Shown: one piece after another, positions 35,803 through 43,839 of the stretch
How positions within the stretch are numbered: the first letter of the stretch is position 1
Layout of the letters: every line of letters starts with the position of its first letter
Assembly (NCBI RefSeq): GCF_001038425.2
Contig: NZ_LDPV02000046.1
Coordinates: 123,190-187,189 of the forward strand
DNA: 64,000 bases
Reading direction: 5' to 3'
Origin: Ornithinibacillus contaminans
GTDB taxonomy: Bacteria > Bacillota > Bacilli > Bacillales > Amphibacillaceae
The notes under the pieces: generated by a model
Database searches by the model: none
Seen by the model: the letters and a program-made list of their open reading frames with translations, nothing else
Told to the model about the DNA's origin: nothing
Position numbers and translations under genes: made by a program

Positions 35803-37542
35803 ATGGCTAGAAAGTTTCGATTCAAAAAAATTAAGTTGAAGAAAGTTAAATTACGAGATATTAAAATTGGTTGGAAATATGGGATCACATTAGCTATTGT
35901 TCTTTTATTATTTATTGTAACATCCTATAAAGTATCTACTTCAATTATGGAAATTGGAGAGGGTATTGACGAACTTGAAATCAAGAGTGACATTGCAATG
36001 AACATTTCGGAGATGGGATCCTTAACCCGTAATATGAGTGTTTTCGTTATTTCCTATTTTCAGGAACAAGATCCTAGCTTTGTAGAAGAATTTACAGCGA
36101 ATCAAGTCCAATACAATGAACTTGCAAGTGATGTTCGGATTCACCTAAAAACGGAAGAACAGAAGGAAATTTTCCAACAAATTTCTTCGAATAATCAAGA
36201 AATGTACCGAATTTTTACAAATTACATAGTATCAGCAATTGAGAACAATAATTTAACTTCTGCGGAATCGTTTGTGGAACAATCGAACGAACTTCGAGAA
36301 GAATCGGTAAGTTTATTAGATGAATTAGTTGTTACCGTGAATGCTGAGAGGGAAGATGCCATTAGTAGTGCAAAAGATGCACAACAGGAAACATTTGTGT
36401 CATTAGTCGTGTCTATTTGGGTTTCGATTATCATCAGTGTTATCTTGGTGGTCCTAATTAGTCGTGTGATTTCACGCAACCTTAAAAAGGTAGTCCAAGT
36501 AAGTAATCAAATTGCAGAAGGTGACTTAACTGCTACGAAGGTCGATTATGAAGGTAATGATGAAATTGGGCAGTTAGCTGCTTCGATTAGTAAAATGAGT
36601 ACGTATTTAACAACCATTATAAAACAAGTATCAACGGTATCTCATACGGTTACCGGTCAGAGTGAAGCACTAACACAATCTGCTAATGAGGTACGAGCAG
36701 GGGCAGACCAGATTGCGAGTACAATGCAGGAGCTTGCAGCAGGTTCTGAAAAACAAGCAGATAGTGCAAGTAACTTAGCACATACAATGCATAGTTTTTC
36801 TTCCAAGGTTCAAGAGGCAAATGTAAATGGGGAACGAATTCAACAATCCTCAGAATCTGTACTGGACTTAACAGGACAGGGAACACATTTGATGCAAGCA
36901 TCTGGTGAACAAATGACGCGAATTGACCATATCGTACAAGAGGCTGTATCCAAAGTACAAGGTCTAGATGAAAATTCAAAAGCCATCTCGCAACTAGTTT
37001 CTGTTATTCAAGATATTGCTGATCAAACCAATTTACTAGCGTTAAACGCTGCTATTGAAGCAGCACGTGCTGGTGAGCATGGAAAAGGATTTGCGGTTGT
37101 TGCAGATGAAGTAAGAAGATTGTCAGAGCAAGTATCCGTATCGGTTACCGATATTACAGGGATTGTGAAAAAAATCCAATCCGAAACAAGCTCGGTTACT
37201 CAGTCATTAGAAGAAGGTTATCAAGAAGTACAACAAGGTACGAAGCAAATTATCACAACGAGTGAGACGTTTACCGATATTAGTAAAGCCGTTACCGATA
37301 TGGTCGAAAATATTAAAGTTGTAAAAGATAATTTAATTGAAATTGCTGCCACTACCAACGAAATGGGTACTTCCGTTGAGGAAATCGCAGCTATTTCTGA
37401 GGAGTCAGCTGCTGGAATTGAGCAGACGTCTGCATCTTCTCAACAAACAAGTAGTTCGATGGAAGAGATGACTGCAAGCTCTGAGGAACTTGCTAAATTA
37501 GCTGAAGAACTAAATTCGTTAATCAGACAATTTAAGCTATAA
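35803..37542 (+). CDS. Methyl-accepting chemotaxis protein
   Basis: A transmembrane chemoreceptor of 579 residues. A very basic cytoplasmic head with repeating Lys/Arg ([15 protein letters not shown]) precedes the first membrane helix (about 28-46). The outer part (about 47-200) is a four-helix bundle type sensor; the second helix is at about 205-225, followed by HAMP and the signalling domain. The kinase-control tip [19 protein letters not shown] is intact. The ligand is unknown. GGGGGG precedes the ATG, and a terminator follows. Confidence 0.93.
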   Translation: MARKFRFKKIKLKKVKLRDIKIGWKYGITLAIVLLLFIVTSYKVSTSIMEIGEGIDELEIKSDIAMNISEMGSLTRNMSVFVISYFQEQDPSFVEEFTANQVQYNELASDVRIHLKTEEQKEIFQQISSNNQEMYRIFTNYIVSAIENNNLTSAESFVEQSNELREESVSLLDELVVTVNAEREDAISSAKDAQQETFVSLVVSIWVSIIISVILVVLISRVISRNLKKVVQVSNQIAEGDLTATKVDYEGNDEIGQLAASISKMSTYLTTIIKQVSTVSHTVTGQSEALTQSANEVRAGADQIASTMQELAAGSEKQADSASNLAHTMHSFSSKVQEANVNGERIQQSSESVLDLTGQGTHLMQASGEQMTRIDHIVQEAVSKVQGLDENSKAISQLVSVIQDIADQTNLLALNAAIEAARAGEHGKGFAVVADEVRRLSEQVSVSVTDITGIVKKIQSETSSVTQSLEEGYQEVQQGTKQIITTSETFTDISKAVTDMVENIKVVKDNLIEIAATTNEMGTSVEEIAAISEESAAGIEQTSASSQQTSSSMEEMTASSEELAKLAEELNSLIRQFKL

Positions 37543-37547
37543 TATGG

Positions 37548-37587
37548 AAAAATAGATCATGCTATTTTTTAGCAGATCTATTTTTTT
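37548..37587 (+). terminator. Terminator of the chemoreceptor gene
   Basis: AAAAATAGATC (37548-37558) pairs with GATCTATTTTT (37575-37585), and an inner TGCTA/TAGCA extends the stem. A T-run follows. Confidence 0.9.
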
Positions 37588-37590
37588 ATA

Positions 37591-37619
37591 TTGACATAAA
37601 AAGTGTACTGATTTATAGT
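37591..37619 (+). promoter_or_regulatory. Sigma-A promoter of the ABC-F gene
   Basis: TTGACA (37591-37596) and TATAGT (37614-37619) with a spacer of exactly 17 bases. The start of transcription should be near 37626, leaving an untranslated leader of about 250 bases before the ABC-F gene. Confidence 0.85.
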
Positions 37620-37625
37620 GAACCT

Positions 37626-37850
37626 AATAAAAGTCGGAAAGGGTGTTACTTGGGCAGATGTTAAATTAATCCTATTTTTAATTGTGATTTGAATAATTGT
37701 ATGTTAATGAAGGTGACTATCCTTTATTTGGCGTGCAATTAATTCGTACACACGAAGAATAGGATTAGGATCTGCACGAGTAAACACTATTTATTAAGTT
37801 TATTTGGCATAGCAATGACTTCCTATTCTTTGTGGTAGGGAGTTTTTTTG
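37626..37850 (+). promoter_or_regulatory. Attenuator leader of the ABC-F gene with possible leader peptide
   Basis: Four segments can pair in two exclusive ways. AATCCTATT (37668-37676) complements AATAGGATT (37758-37766). AAGAATAGGA (37755-37764) complements TCCTATTCTT (37821-37830), an antiterminator. ACTTCCTA (37818-37825) pairs with TAGGGAGT (37836-37843, one G-U), followed by seven T, a terminator. Two tiny ORFs are present: TTG at 37650 (product MGRC, behind AAAGGG) and ATG at 37701 (13 residues, no ribosome site). This is the layout of ribosome-mediated attenuation as in vmlR or vga leaders; induction by antibiotics is inferred. Confidence 0.8.
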
Positions 37851-37872
37851 TACCAAAAAACGGGGTGATAAC

Positions 37873-39450
37873 ATGATTTTATTAGAGGCACAACAGATTG
37901 TTTTTGAAATAAATGGAAAAGAAATTATAAACACGGAACACCTACAGATTCAAAAAGGGGATGTAATTGGAGTTGTAGGAAAGAATGGCAGTGGTAAAAC
38001 ATCGTTAATCAATATATTAACGAATCATGAAACAGGATTTCACGGCACAATCAAAACAGAAGCAAGTGTAGAGCTGCTACCACAATTAAAAACGACAGAT
38101 ACAACGCAAAGTGGTGGAGAAGTAACGCAAACGTACATTAACGAGGCTATTGCCAATAAATCGGATATCTTATTTGCCGATGAGCCGACGACGAATCTCG
38201 ACCAACAGCATATTGAAAAGTTAGAGAATCATTTAAAGCGCTGGAACGGTGCAGTTGTTATTGTGTCCCATGATCGTGCTTTTTTAGATGCTCTTTGTAA
38301 CATTATTTGGGAGGTAAAAGACTCTAAGGTAACCGAATATAAAGGGAATTACACTAGCTATCAACAGCAAAAGAAACAAGAAATCGAAAAGCAAGAGAAT
38401 GACTATAAGAAGTATGTATCTAAAAAGCGGCAGCTTGAGCAAGCATTAGAGTTGAAGAAGAAAAAAGCAGCTAGAGCAACTAAAAACCCAAATAAAAGGA
38501 ATGATTCAGATGCAAATCAAATGGGCTCTAAGCCATATTTCGCAAAAAAACAAAAGAAGCTTGAAACAACTGCTAACGCAATCAAAACTAGAATTGATAA
38601 GTTAGAAAAGGTAGATAAAGTAAAAGAAGAGCCACCATTAAATATGAATGTGATAAATGAGGAGCTGCTTGGAAACAAGCCAATCATTCGAGTAGAGGAT
38701 CTACAAGGAAGTATTGGAAGTCGATTACTTTGGAACAAAACCTCTTTCCAAATTCATGCTGGCGATAAAGTTGCGATTATTGGTAATAACGGTACCGGTA
38801 AAACAACGTTTATTCGAAAATTAATATCACAGGAAAAGGGAATAACCATTTCTCCAGCAGTAAAGATGGGGTATTTTAGCCAGAATTTGGATGTATTATC
38901 GATAAATAAATCAATCCTGGAAAACGTTAGTCATTCATCATCACAAGAAATTTCCTTAATTCGCACGGTTTTAGCAAGGTTGCACTTCTATAAGGATGAC
39001 GTCAATAAACCAGTCCATGTTTTAAGTGGTGGAGAACGAGTGAAGGTTGCCTTTGCAAAGATTTTCTTAAGTGATATTAATACCATTGTTTTAGATGAGC
39101 CTACTAATTTTTTGGATATTATAGCGATGGAAGCATTGGAATTACTCTTAAAGGAGTACAAGGGTACTGTAATTTTTGTCTCACATGATCGGAGATTTAT
39201 TGAACATATAGCAACTAAAGTTATTACTTTACAGAATCAAAAGATGGAATTATTTGATGGGGATTATCATGCTTATCGTAATTTTGAACCGCAATCCTTA
39301 GATGAGTTAAAACAGTCATTAATGGTCATTGAAACTAGATTAACTGATGTGTTAAGTAGACTAAGTATTAATCCAGATCCTGAATTGGAAAAAGAATTTC
39401 AAGAATTGTTGAAGAAAAAGAAAGAATTAATAGGAAAAGGAAAGCTATAG
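37873..39450 (+). CDS. ABC-F ribosome protection factor (Vga/VmlR/Msr-like)
   Basis: A soluble twin-ATPase of the ABC-F family, 525 residues, without membrane segments. NBD1 has GKNGSGKTSL, a very short arm to SGGE, then DEPTTNLD and SHDRAF. A Lys-rich linker (about 165-250) forms the arm that reaches the ribosome. NBD2 has GNNGTGKTTF, LSGGERVKVA, DEPTNFLD and SHDRRF. The short first NBD and the C-terminal extension resemble Vga, VmlR and Msr proteins, which dislodge lincosamides, streptogramin A, pleuromutilins or macrolides. The spectrum cannot be read from sequence. The attenuator upstream fits a drug-induced resistance gene. Confidence 0.88.
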   Translation: MILLEAQQIVFEINGKEIINTEHLQIQKGDVIGVVGKNGSGKTSLINILTNHETGFHGTIKTEASVELLPQLKTTDTTQSGGEVTQTYINEAIANKSDILFADEPTTNLDQQHIEKLENHLKRWNGAVVIVSHDRAFLDALCNIIWEVKDSKVTEYKGNYTSYQQQKKQEIEKQENDYKKYVSKKRQLEQALELKKKKAARATKNPNKRNDSDANQMGSKPYFAKKQKKLETTANAIKTRIDKLEKVDKVKEEPPLNMNVINEELLGNKPIIRVEDLQGSIGSRLLWNKTSFQIHAGDKVAIIGNNGTGKTTFIRKLISQEKGITISPAVKMGYFSQNLDVLSINKSILENVSHSSSQEISLIRTVLARLHFYKDDVNKPVHVLSGGERVKVAFAKIFLSDINTIVLDEPTNFLDIIAMEALELLLKEYKGTVIFVSHDRRFIEHIATKVITLQNQKMELFDGDYHAYRNFEPQSLDELKQSLMVIETRLTDVLSRLSINPDPELEKEFQELLKKKKELIGKGKL

Positions 39451-39472
39451 ATATCTATAGCTTTCCTTTTCC
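39433..39472. terminator. 40-bp perfect palindrome terminator overlapping the ABC-F stop codon
   Basis: A perfect palindrome of 40 bases centred on GATATC, whose left arm encodes the last five residues and stop of the ABC-F protein. It can end transcription on either strand, including the pro-peptide transcript from the right. Confidence 0.85.
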
Positions 39473-39659
39473 ATTGCTAATTGATATGTATGGATGCCTT
39501 GCATGCACGGGCTTCCACGAAAACTAGTTTTTTAAATGGGTTGAATTTCTTGCCCTTTATCTTGGAGTGATATCTAGAAGAAAACCTGTGGATGGTAGTG
39601 AAAGCAGGCGAATACTGCTTTGCGAGGAGTAGGCAAGAAAAAGGCGTACAGGAAAAACC

Positions 39660-39800
39660 TTACTTTTTAGTCCAAGGGTCTGGATGCTCCTCGTTAAAAG
39701 GAGAAATTAACCCATCTGTACTAGAAGCTAAAACAGTTGTTGAGAATCCTGTAAACATAATTACACATGAAAACAGCATACAAACAATAAATCTTTTCAT
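39660..39800 (-). CDS. Candidate quorum-sensing pro-peptide (46 residues)
   Basis: A 46-residue exported pro-peptide lies seven bases behind the RRNPP-type regulator on the same strand. The first 25 residues are a clear Sec signal peptide (MKRF, then a hydrophobic core, ending TTVLA). The remainder is SSTDGLISPFNE followed by EHPDPWTKK. AAAGGGGGTG, built into the last codons of the regulator gene, is its ribosome binding site. This is the arrangement of nprR-nprX and rap-phr pairs. The mature signal is probably a 5-8 residue piece of the C-terminal part; HPDPW loosely recalls the Pro-Asp of NprX (SKPDIVG). I do not recognise the peptide itself. Confidence 0.82.
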   Translation of the reverse strand: MKRFIVCMLFSCVIMFTGFSTTVLASSTDGLISPFNEEHPDPWTKK

Positions 39801-39807
39801 AGTTCAT

Positions 39808-41082
39808 TCACCCCCTTTCAGTATGATACTTTGTATCATTTACTAGCATTTGGTAATAGGTTGCAGCTAGTTTGTACTTTCTGTTATCGAAATAATAATC
39901 GGATAGAATTTTAATATAAGTTGCTTCTTGGTAGTATAATTGCTTCTCCCTAAAGAAAGGTATAATATGGTCAATGATTAATGATTCAAAGGAATTATTA
40001 ATGCCATTGATTAAGTACTGGTAAACTTGAAATTCATATACAAAAATGGATTCTGATGGATCAAGATTTTTAGATAAATTAAAACCTAAATCTAACCACA
40101 CCTTTGCATTTTCCATATCATTAAGTTTGTAGTATTCCTTCATAAGACTTGATATTGGTATTAATTTACTTTGTAAAGAACTATCGATACGTAGCTCGTA
40201 ATTTTTTAAAAAATAATTGATAGCTTCCAGTGATTTTCCACTGCTTGAATATACATTCCCTAAATTTTGGTAGCATAATATTAGTTGCTCTTTATTTTCG
40301 TTTTTTTCAACAAGACGTATAGCATACTGATAACATTCTGTTGCTTTTTCTAAATCATTCAGTCTCCTGTACGAAATCCCTAAAAGAATATGACAATCGG
40401 CGCATTTTTTTAAGTTATAATTCTTTTGGTAATAATCAAGTGCACGAATAGTATAAAGTATGCATAAATGAGGTTCCATACATTTACTCGCCGCTGAACC
40501 AATCAGATAATATAGGCTATATATTTCCTCTAATTGATGAAATATATCGGACTTACTATATTTTTCAGCTTCTTGATAACATTCCAAAGCTTTTCTGTAG
40601 TTTAGCTGTGTGTAATGGTAGTTTCCAAGAAATTTTAGATAATAGTATTTTTCGGTTTCGGTAAAACGATTGGAGCTTTTTTGCAGAGATAGTGCTAATT
40701 TTTCAGCCTCGGTTTTATCGCTGATAAGATTAAAATAATGTAACTTATGTATTTCAATAAGAGAAAGGAGCTTTTTATCAATTGCAGTCGTTAAATTATG
40801 CTTTAGTTTATTATAAAGTCTAATTGACTCGTCAACGTTTGCTTGCATAATGTGATAAAACCATCGCAATACATACTGGTCATTTATCGTGTTATCTGGC
40901 TTCAGTGGATCTAGTTTTAATTTCTCCCCAAGTAGTTCAACAATTTCTTTTGGTGGTTCGGCAGTGCCGTTTTCTATTTTTGATAAATAAGATACCGAAA
41001 TAATTCCGCTTGCTAGTTCGGTTTGTGTCATATTTAATCGTAATCGATTAATTCTAATTGCTTGTCCAAGATCAATCCCCAT
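39808..41082 (-). CDS. RRNPP-type HTH-TPR regulator (NprR/PlcR-like)
   Basis: A 424-residue transcription regulator. Residues 1-62 are an XRE-type helix-turn-helix (RINRLRLNMTQTELA, then VSYLSKIENGTAEPP). The rest is made of tetratricopeptide-like repeats, clearest at about 145-300 (YYLKFLGNYHYTQLNYRKALECYQEAEKY as two short helices; CADCHILLGISYRRLNDLEKA). Length and layout are those of NprR. Such proteins bind a re-imported peptide in the TPR groove and then change DNA binding. The peptide gene follows within the same transcript. Targets are unknown; the palindromes at 41199-41223 are candidates. Confidence 0.88.
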   Translation of the reverse strand: MGIDLGQAIRINRLRLNMTQTELASGIISVSYLSKIENGTAEPPKEIVELLGEKLKLDPLKPDNTINDQYVLRWFYHIMQANVDESIRLYNKLKHNLTTAIDKKLLSLIEIHKLHYFNLISDKTEAEKLALSLQKSSNRFTETEKYYYLKFLGNYHYTQLNYRKALECYQEAEKYSKSDIFHQLEEIYSLYYLIGSAASKCMEPHLCILYTIRALDYYQKNYNLKKCADCHILLGISYRRLNDLEKATECYQYAIRLVEKNENKEQLILCYQNLGNVYSSSGKSLEAINYFLKNYELRIDSSLQSKLIPISSLMKEYYKLNDMENAKVWLDLGFNLSKNLDPSESIFVYEFQVYQYLINGINNSFESLIIDHIIPFFREKQLYYQEATYIKILSDYYFDNRKYKLAATYYQMLVNDTKYHTERG

Positions 41083-41198
41083 GTTTTCCCCTCCATGGTT
41101 TTCATTATAATCAAAATCAAGTTGGAAAACTAGACAATAATTATAATATTCAATAAAAGGTGTAAATCTGTAAAAAAATGCTCATTTTTGTCGTGTTT

Positions 41199-41223
41199 TA
41201 GGAAAGTTTTCCTAGAATCTAGG
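41199..41223. promoter_or_regulatory. Overlapping palindromes in the regulator/carboxypeptidase intergenic region
   Basis: TAGGAAA-GT-TTTCCTA (41199-41214) is a palindrome with 7-bp arms, and CCTAG-AAT-CTAGG (41211-41223) overlaps it. They lie between the divergent RRNPP regulator and carboxypeptidase genes, about 80 bases before the latter's start. They look like operators; their protein is unknown. Confidence 0.55.
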
Positions 41224-41300
41224 TTGATTATGAGATTTTAGTAATGACAAAAGGATTTTTACAATACATTTTAAGAAATAAAATTCGAGGAGGAGCAATT

Positions 41301-42683
41301 GTGGAGGACATTTGGCGGCGATTTGAGATTCTATTAAAAGAGGAACCGAAGTTAAATGGAGCACTTGCTGGTATAAGTATTCGTTCGAGAAAAACTGGTG
41401 AGTTAATCTATGAGCATTTGGGTGATATACGTTTACACCCAGCATCAAATATGAAGCTTTTGACCTGTGCAGTAGCTCTCTCTGTGCTAGGTAAGGACTA
41501 CACGTTTCAAACGGAGTTATGGATGGACGGGGAAATTGTCAATCAAAAGTTGATTGGTAACTTGCTTTTGAAAGGCAAAGGGGATCCCACATTGCTACCA
41601 GATCAATTCGATCAGTTTGCTAGAAAAATAAGGGAACTAGGCATTAACGAAATTACAGGAAATATTATAGGGGATGATTCGTGGTATGATGGTATCCGCT
41701 TATCGAAGGATTTAAATTGGAGTGATGAAACCTACTATTATGGTGCACAAGTATCTGCCTTAACGGCCTCTCCTAATGAGGATTTTGATTCAGGGTCTAT
41801 TATACTAGATATTTCACCAGGGGAAGCTGTTCAAGAAAAACCTATAGTGAAAATTACTCCGAGTACAAATTATGTACAAGTAATCAATCAAGCCATAACG
41901 ATTCACTCGATTATGGTAGAACAACCAGAAGAATTACAGATAAATCGAATACATGGTCAAAATCTTATTCAAATTGAGGGATCAATTCCAATTAATGCTG
42001 AAGACGTAAGGGAATGGGTTGCAGTATGGGAACCAACAAATTATGCTTTGGATTTGTTTTATCAATCTTTAGTGAAGCATGGAGTGGAGCATGCTGGAAT
42101 TATTACTACTGGATTAACTCCTAAAGCAGCAACTTTACTACATACTCATTATTCCATACCATTAGCAGAACTTTGCCATCCATTTATGAAGCTTAGTAAC
42201 AATGGTCATGGAGAGATATTGGTAAAAGAACTAGGGAAAAAAATAAAAGGAATAGGAAGCTGGGAAGCTGGATTAGAGGTATTGGACGTACAATTAAGAG
42301 AAATGGGGATGGATACTGCGAAACTAGTTATCCGCGATGGGTCTGGTATCTCACATGTTAATTTAATACCACCAAATGAGTTATCGAACTTCCTATACTT
42401 GATTCAAGAAAATGAATGGTTTCCTATCTTCTATCAATCTCTTCCAGAAGCGGGTTCTACTGACCGCCTAGTAGGAGGTACATTACGTGATAGGTTAATA
42501 GGATATTCTGTTCAAGCAAAAACAGGTACGATAATGGGAGTAAGTACATTGTCCGGATATTTAACAACAACATTGGGTGAGGATTTAATTTTCTCAGTTA
42601 TGTTAAATAATTTACTGGATGAAGAGGAGGGACCGGCTATTATTGATCGGTTATTAACCTTTATCATTGAAGAAAAAAAGTAA
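41301..42683 (+). CDS. D-alanyl-D-alanine carboxypeptidase (PBP4/DacB type, S13) without signal peptide
   Basis: A 460-residue class C penicillin-binding protein. The active-site motifs are intact: SNMK (Ser49, Lys52), SNN (299-301) and KTG (407-409). Such enzymes trim or hydrolyse peptidoglycan peptides outside the cell. Here the start at GTG 41301, fixed by GAGGAGGAG, gives MEDIWRRFEILL, which is not a signal peptide; the in-frame ATG at 41244 adds MTKGFLQYILRNK, which is none either. B. subtilis DacC has a normal signal. Either export is non-classical, the signal is lost, or the protein acts inside the cell. It is divergent from the RRNPP regulator. Confidence 0.88.
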   Translation: MEDIWRRFEILLKEEPKLNGALAGISIRSRKTGELIYEHLGDIRLHPASNMKLLTCAVALSVLGKDYTFQTELWMDGEIVNQKLIGNLLLKGKGDPTLLPDQFDQFARKIRELGINEITGNIIGDDSWYDGIRLSKDLNWSDETYYYGAQVSALTASPNEDFDSGSIILDISPGEAVQEKPIVKITPSTNYVQVINQAITIHSIMVEQPEELQINRIHGQNLIQIEGSIPINAEDVREWVAVWEPTNYALDLFYQSLVKHGVEHAGIITTGLTPKAATLLHTHYSIPLAELCHPFMKLSNNGHGEILVKELGKKIKGIGSWEAGLEVLDVQLREMGMDTAKLVIRDGSGISHVNLIPPNELSNFLYLIQENEWFPIFYQSLPEAGSTDRLVGGTLRDRLIGYSVQAKTGTIMGVSTLSGYLTTTLGEDLIFSVMLNNLLDEEEGPAIIDRLLTFIIEEKK

Positions 42684-42821
42684 CCTTTTCGTTTGAAGTT
42701 TTACTTTCTTTGTTTACTATGGAATAGCAAATGGGCTCTGTTACTGGTCACCGAATAATGGATGATGAATATCTATTTAGGGAGTGGTTATTTTACCTAT
42801 TGATCAGAAGGAGTGAGGCTG

Positions 42822-43679
42822 TTGTTTTATCATGTAAAGGAACTACAATATCGCGCAAAACCAGATAGACCTGATCCTGTATTTGCGAGGAAATTACAAG
42901 AAGTTCTTGGTGGGCAATTCGGTGAAATATCTGTTGCATTACAGTATTTATTTCAAGGTTGGAATGTAAGAGGCGATGGAAAATACAAAGACTTGTTAAT
43001 GGATACAGGTGCAGAAGAGTTAGCTCATATTGAAATGTTAGCTACTATGATTGCGAGATTGTTAGATGGGACACCAGATTTAGAGTTAGATGATTCTATT
43101 CATCCAGTTGTTGCTGCCATTATTGGGGGTTCCAATCCACAGCATACAATTGTATCGGGATTAGGTGCAATGCCAGCCGATAGTAACGGTAATCGCTGGA
43201 CAGCAAACTACATTATTGCAAGTGGAAATTTACTTGCGGATTTCCGACATAACTTAACCGCAGAGTCTCAAGGTAGATTACAAGTTGCCCGACTCTATGA
43301 ACAAACAAATGACCGTGGTGTGCAAGATATGCTATCGTGGTTGATTGCTAGAGATACGATGCATCAAAACCAATGGTATGCTGCAATTCGTGAACTAGAG
43401 GAAAAAGAAAATATAGTCGTACCGAGCACATTCCCGCGTAGCCTTGAAAAGCAAGAAGTTGCTTATACACTATTTAATTATTCAAAAGGTGATGAAAGTG
43501 CAAAGGGTCGATGGGCACATGGCACAAGCATGGACGGTCTAGGTGTGTTCAACTATGTTAATCGTCCGGTTGCTTTTGCTAAAGCACCGCAGCTAAAACC
43601 GGCGCCACCTTATATCTTCAATACTCCGCCAGAAGCACTTCGTAAGTCAGATGATTTACCGGATCCTGATACAATCTAA
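42822..43679 (+). CDS. Manganese catalase
   Basis: A non-heme catalase with a di-manganese centre, 285 residues. GGQFGEISVALQYLFQGW and EELAHIEMLATM carry the first Glu and the Glu-His pair of the metal site; the second half has ARDTMHQNQWYAAI. In Bacillaceae similar proteins are in the spore coat (CotJC-like) or the cytoplasm. TTG at 42822, eight bases behind AGAAGGAG, yields the usual MFYHVKELQ start; an in-frame GTG at 42813 lacks a site. Confidence 0.92.
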   Translation: MFYHVKELQYRAKPDRPDPVFARKLQEVLGGQFGEISVALQYLFQGWNVRGDGKYKDLLMDTGAEELAHIEMLATMIARLLDGTPDLELDDSIHPVVAAIIGGSNPQHTIVSGLGAMPADSNGNRWTANYIIASGNLLADFRHNLTAESQGRLQVARLYEQTNDRGVQDMLSWLIARDTMHQNQWYAAIRELEEKENIVVPSTFPRSLEKQEVAYTLFNYSKGDESAKGRWAHGTSMDGLGVFNYVNRPVAFAKAPQLKPAPPYIFNTPPEALRKSDDLPDPDTI

Positions 43680-43688
43680 TTAACTAGT

Positions 43689-43720
43689 AACTGTCTTGGC
43701 TCTGTTGCTGAGACAGTTTC
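43689..43720 (+). terminator. Terminator of Mn catalase gene
   Basis: AACTGTCT (43689-43696) pairs with AGACAGTT (43711-43718), followed by TCTCAATTT. The T-run is weak. Confidence 0.65.
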
Positions 43721-43839
43721 TCAATTTAACCGTCTTATAGTATAATAGAGTCACTCTGTTCATTTCTCCTTTTCCCCACTTCGATCAATACAATCGATTT
43801 TTTCCTTCTGAAAACTTTTTCTTGAAAGTAGGTGTCCAA

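Noticed and set aside
39600..39621. Hairpin AAAGCAG/CTGCTTT as terminator of the quorum-sensing operon
   Set aside because: The stem is short and no T-run follows on the minus strand; the 40-bp palindrome at 39433 is a better end.
39592..39846. 84-residue plus-strand ORF between the ABC-F gene and the regulator
   Set aside because: It has no ribosome binding site and runs antisense to the well-supported pro-peptide gene and the end of the regulator gene.
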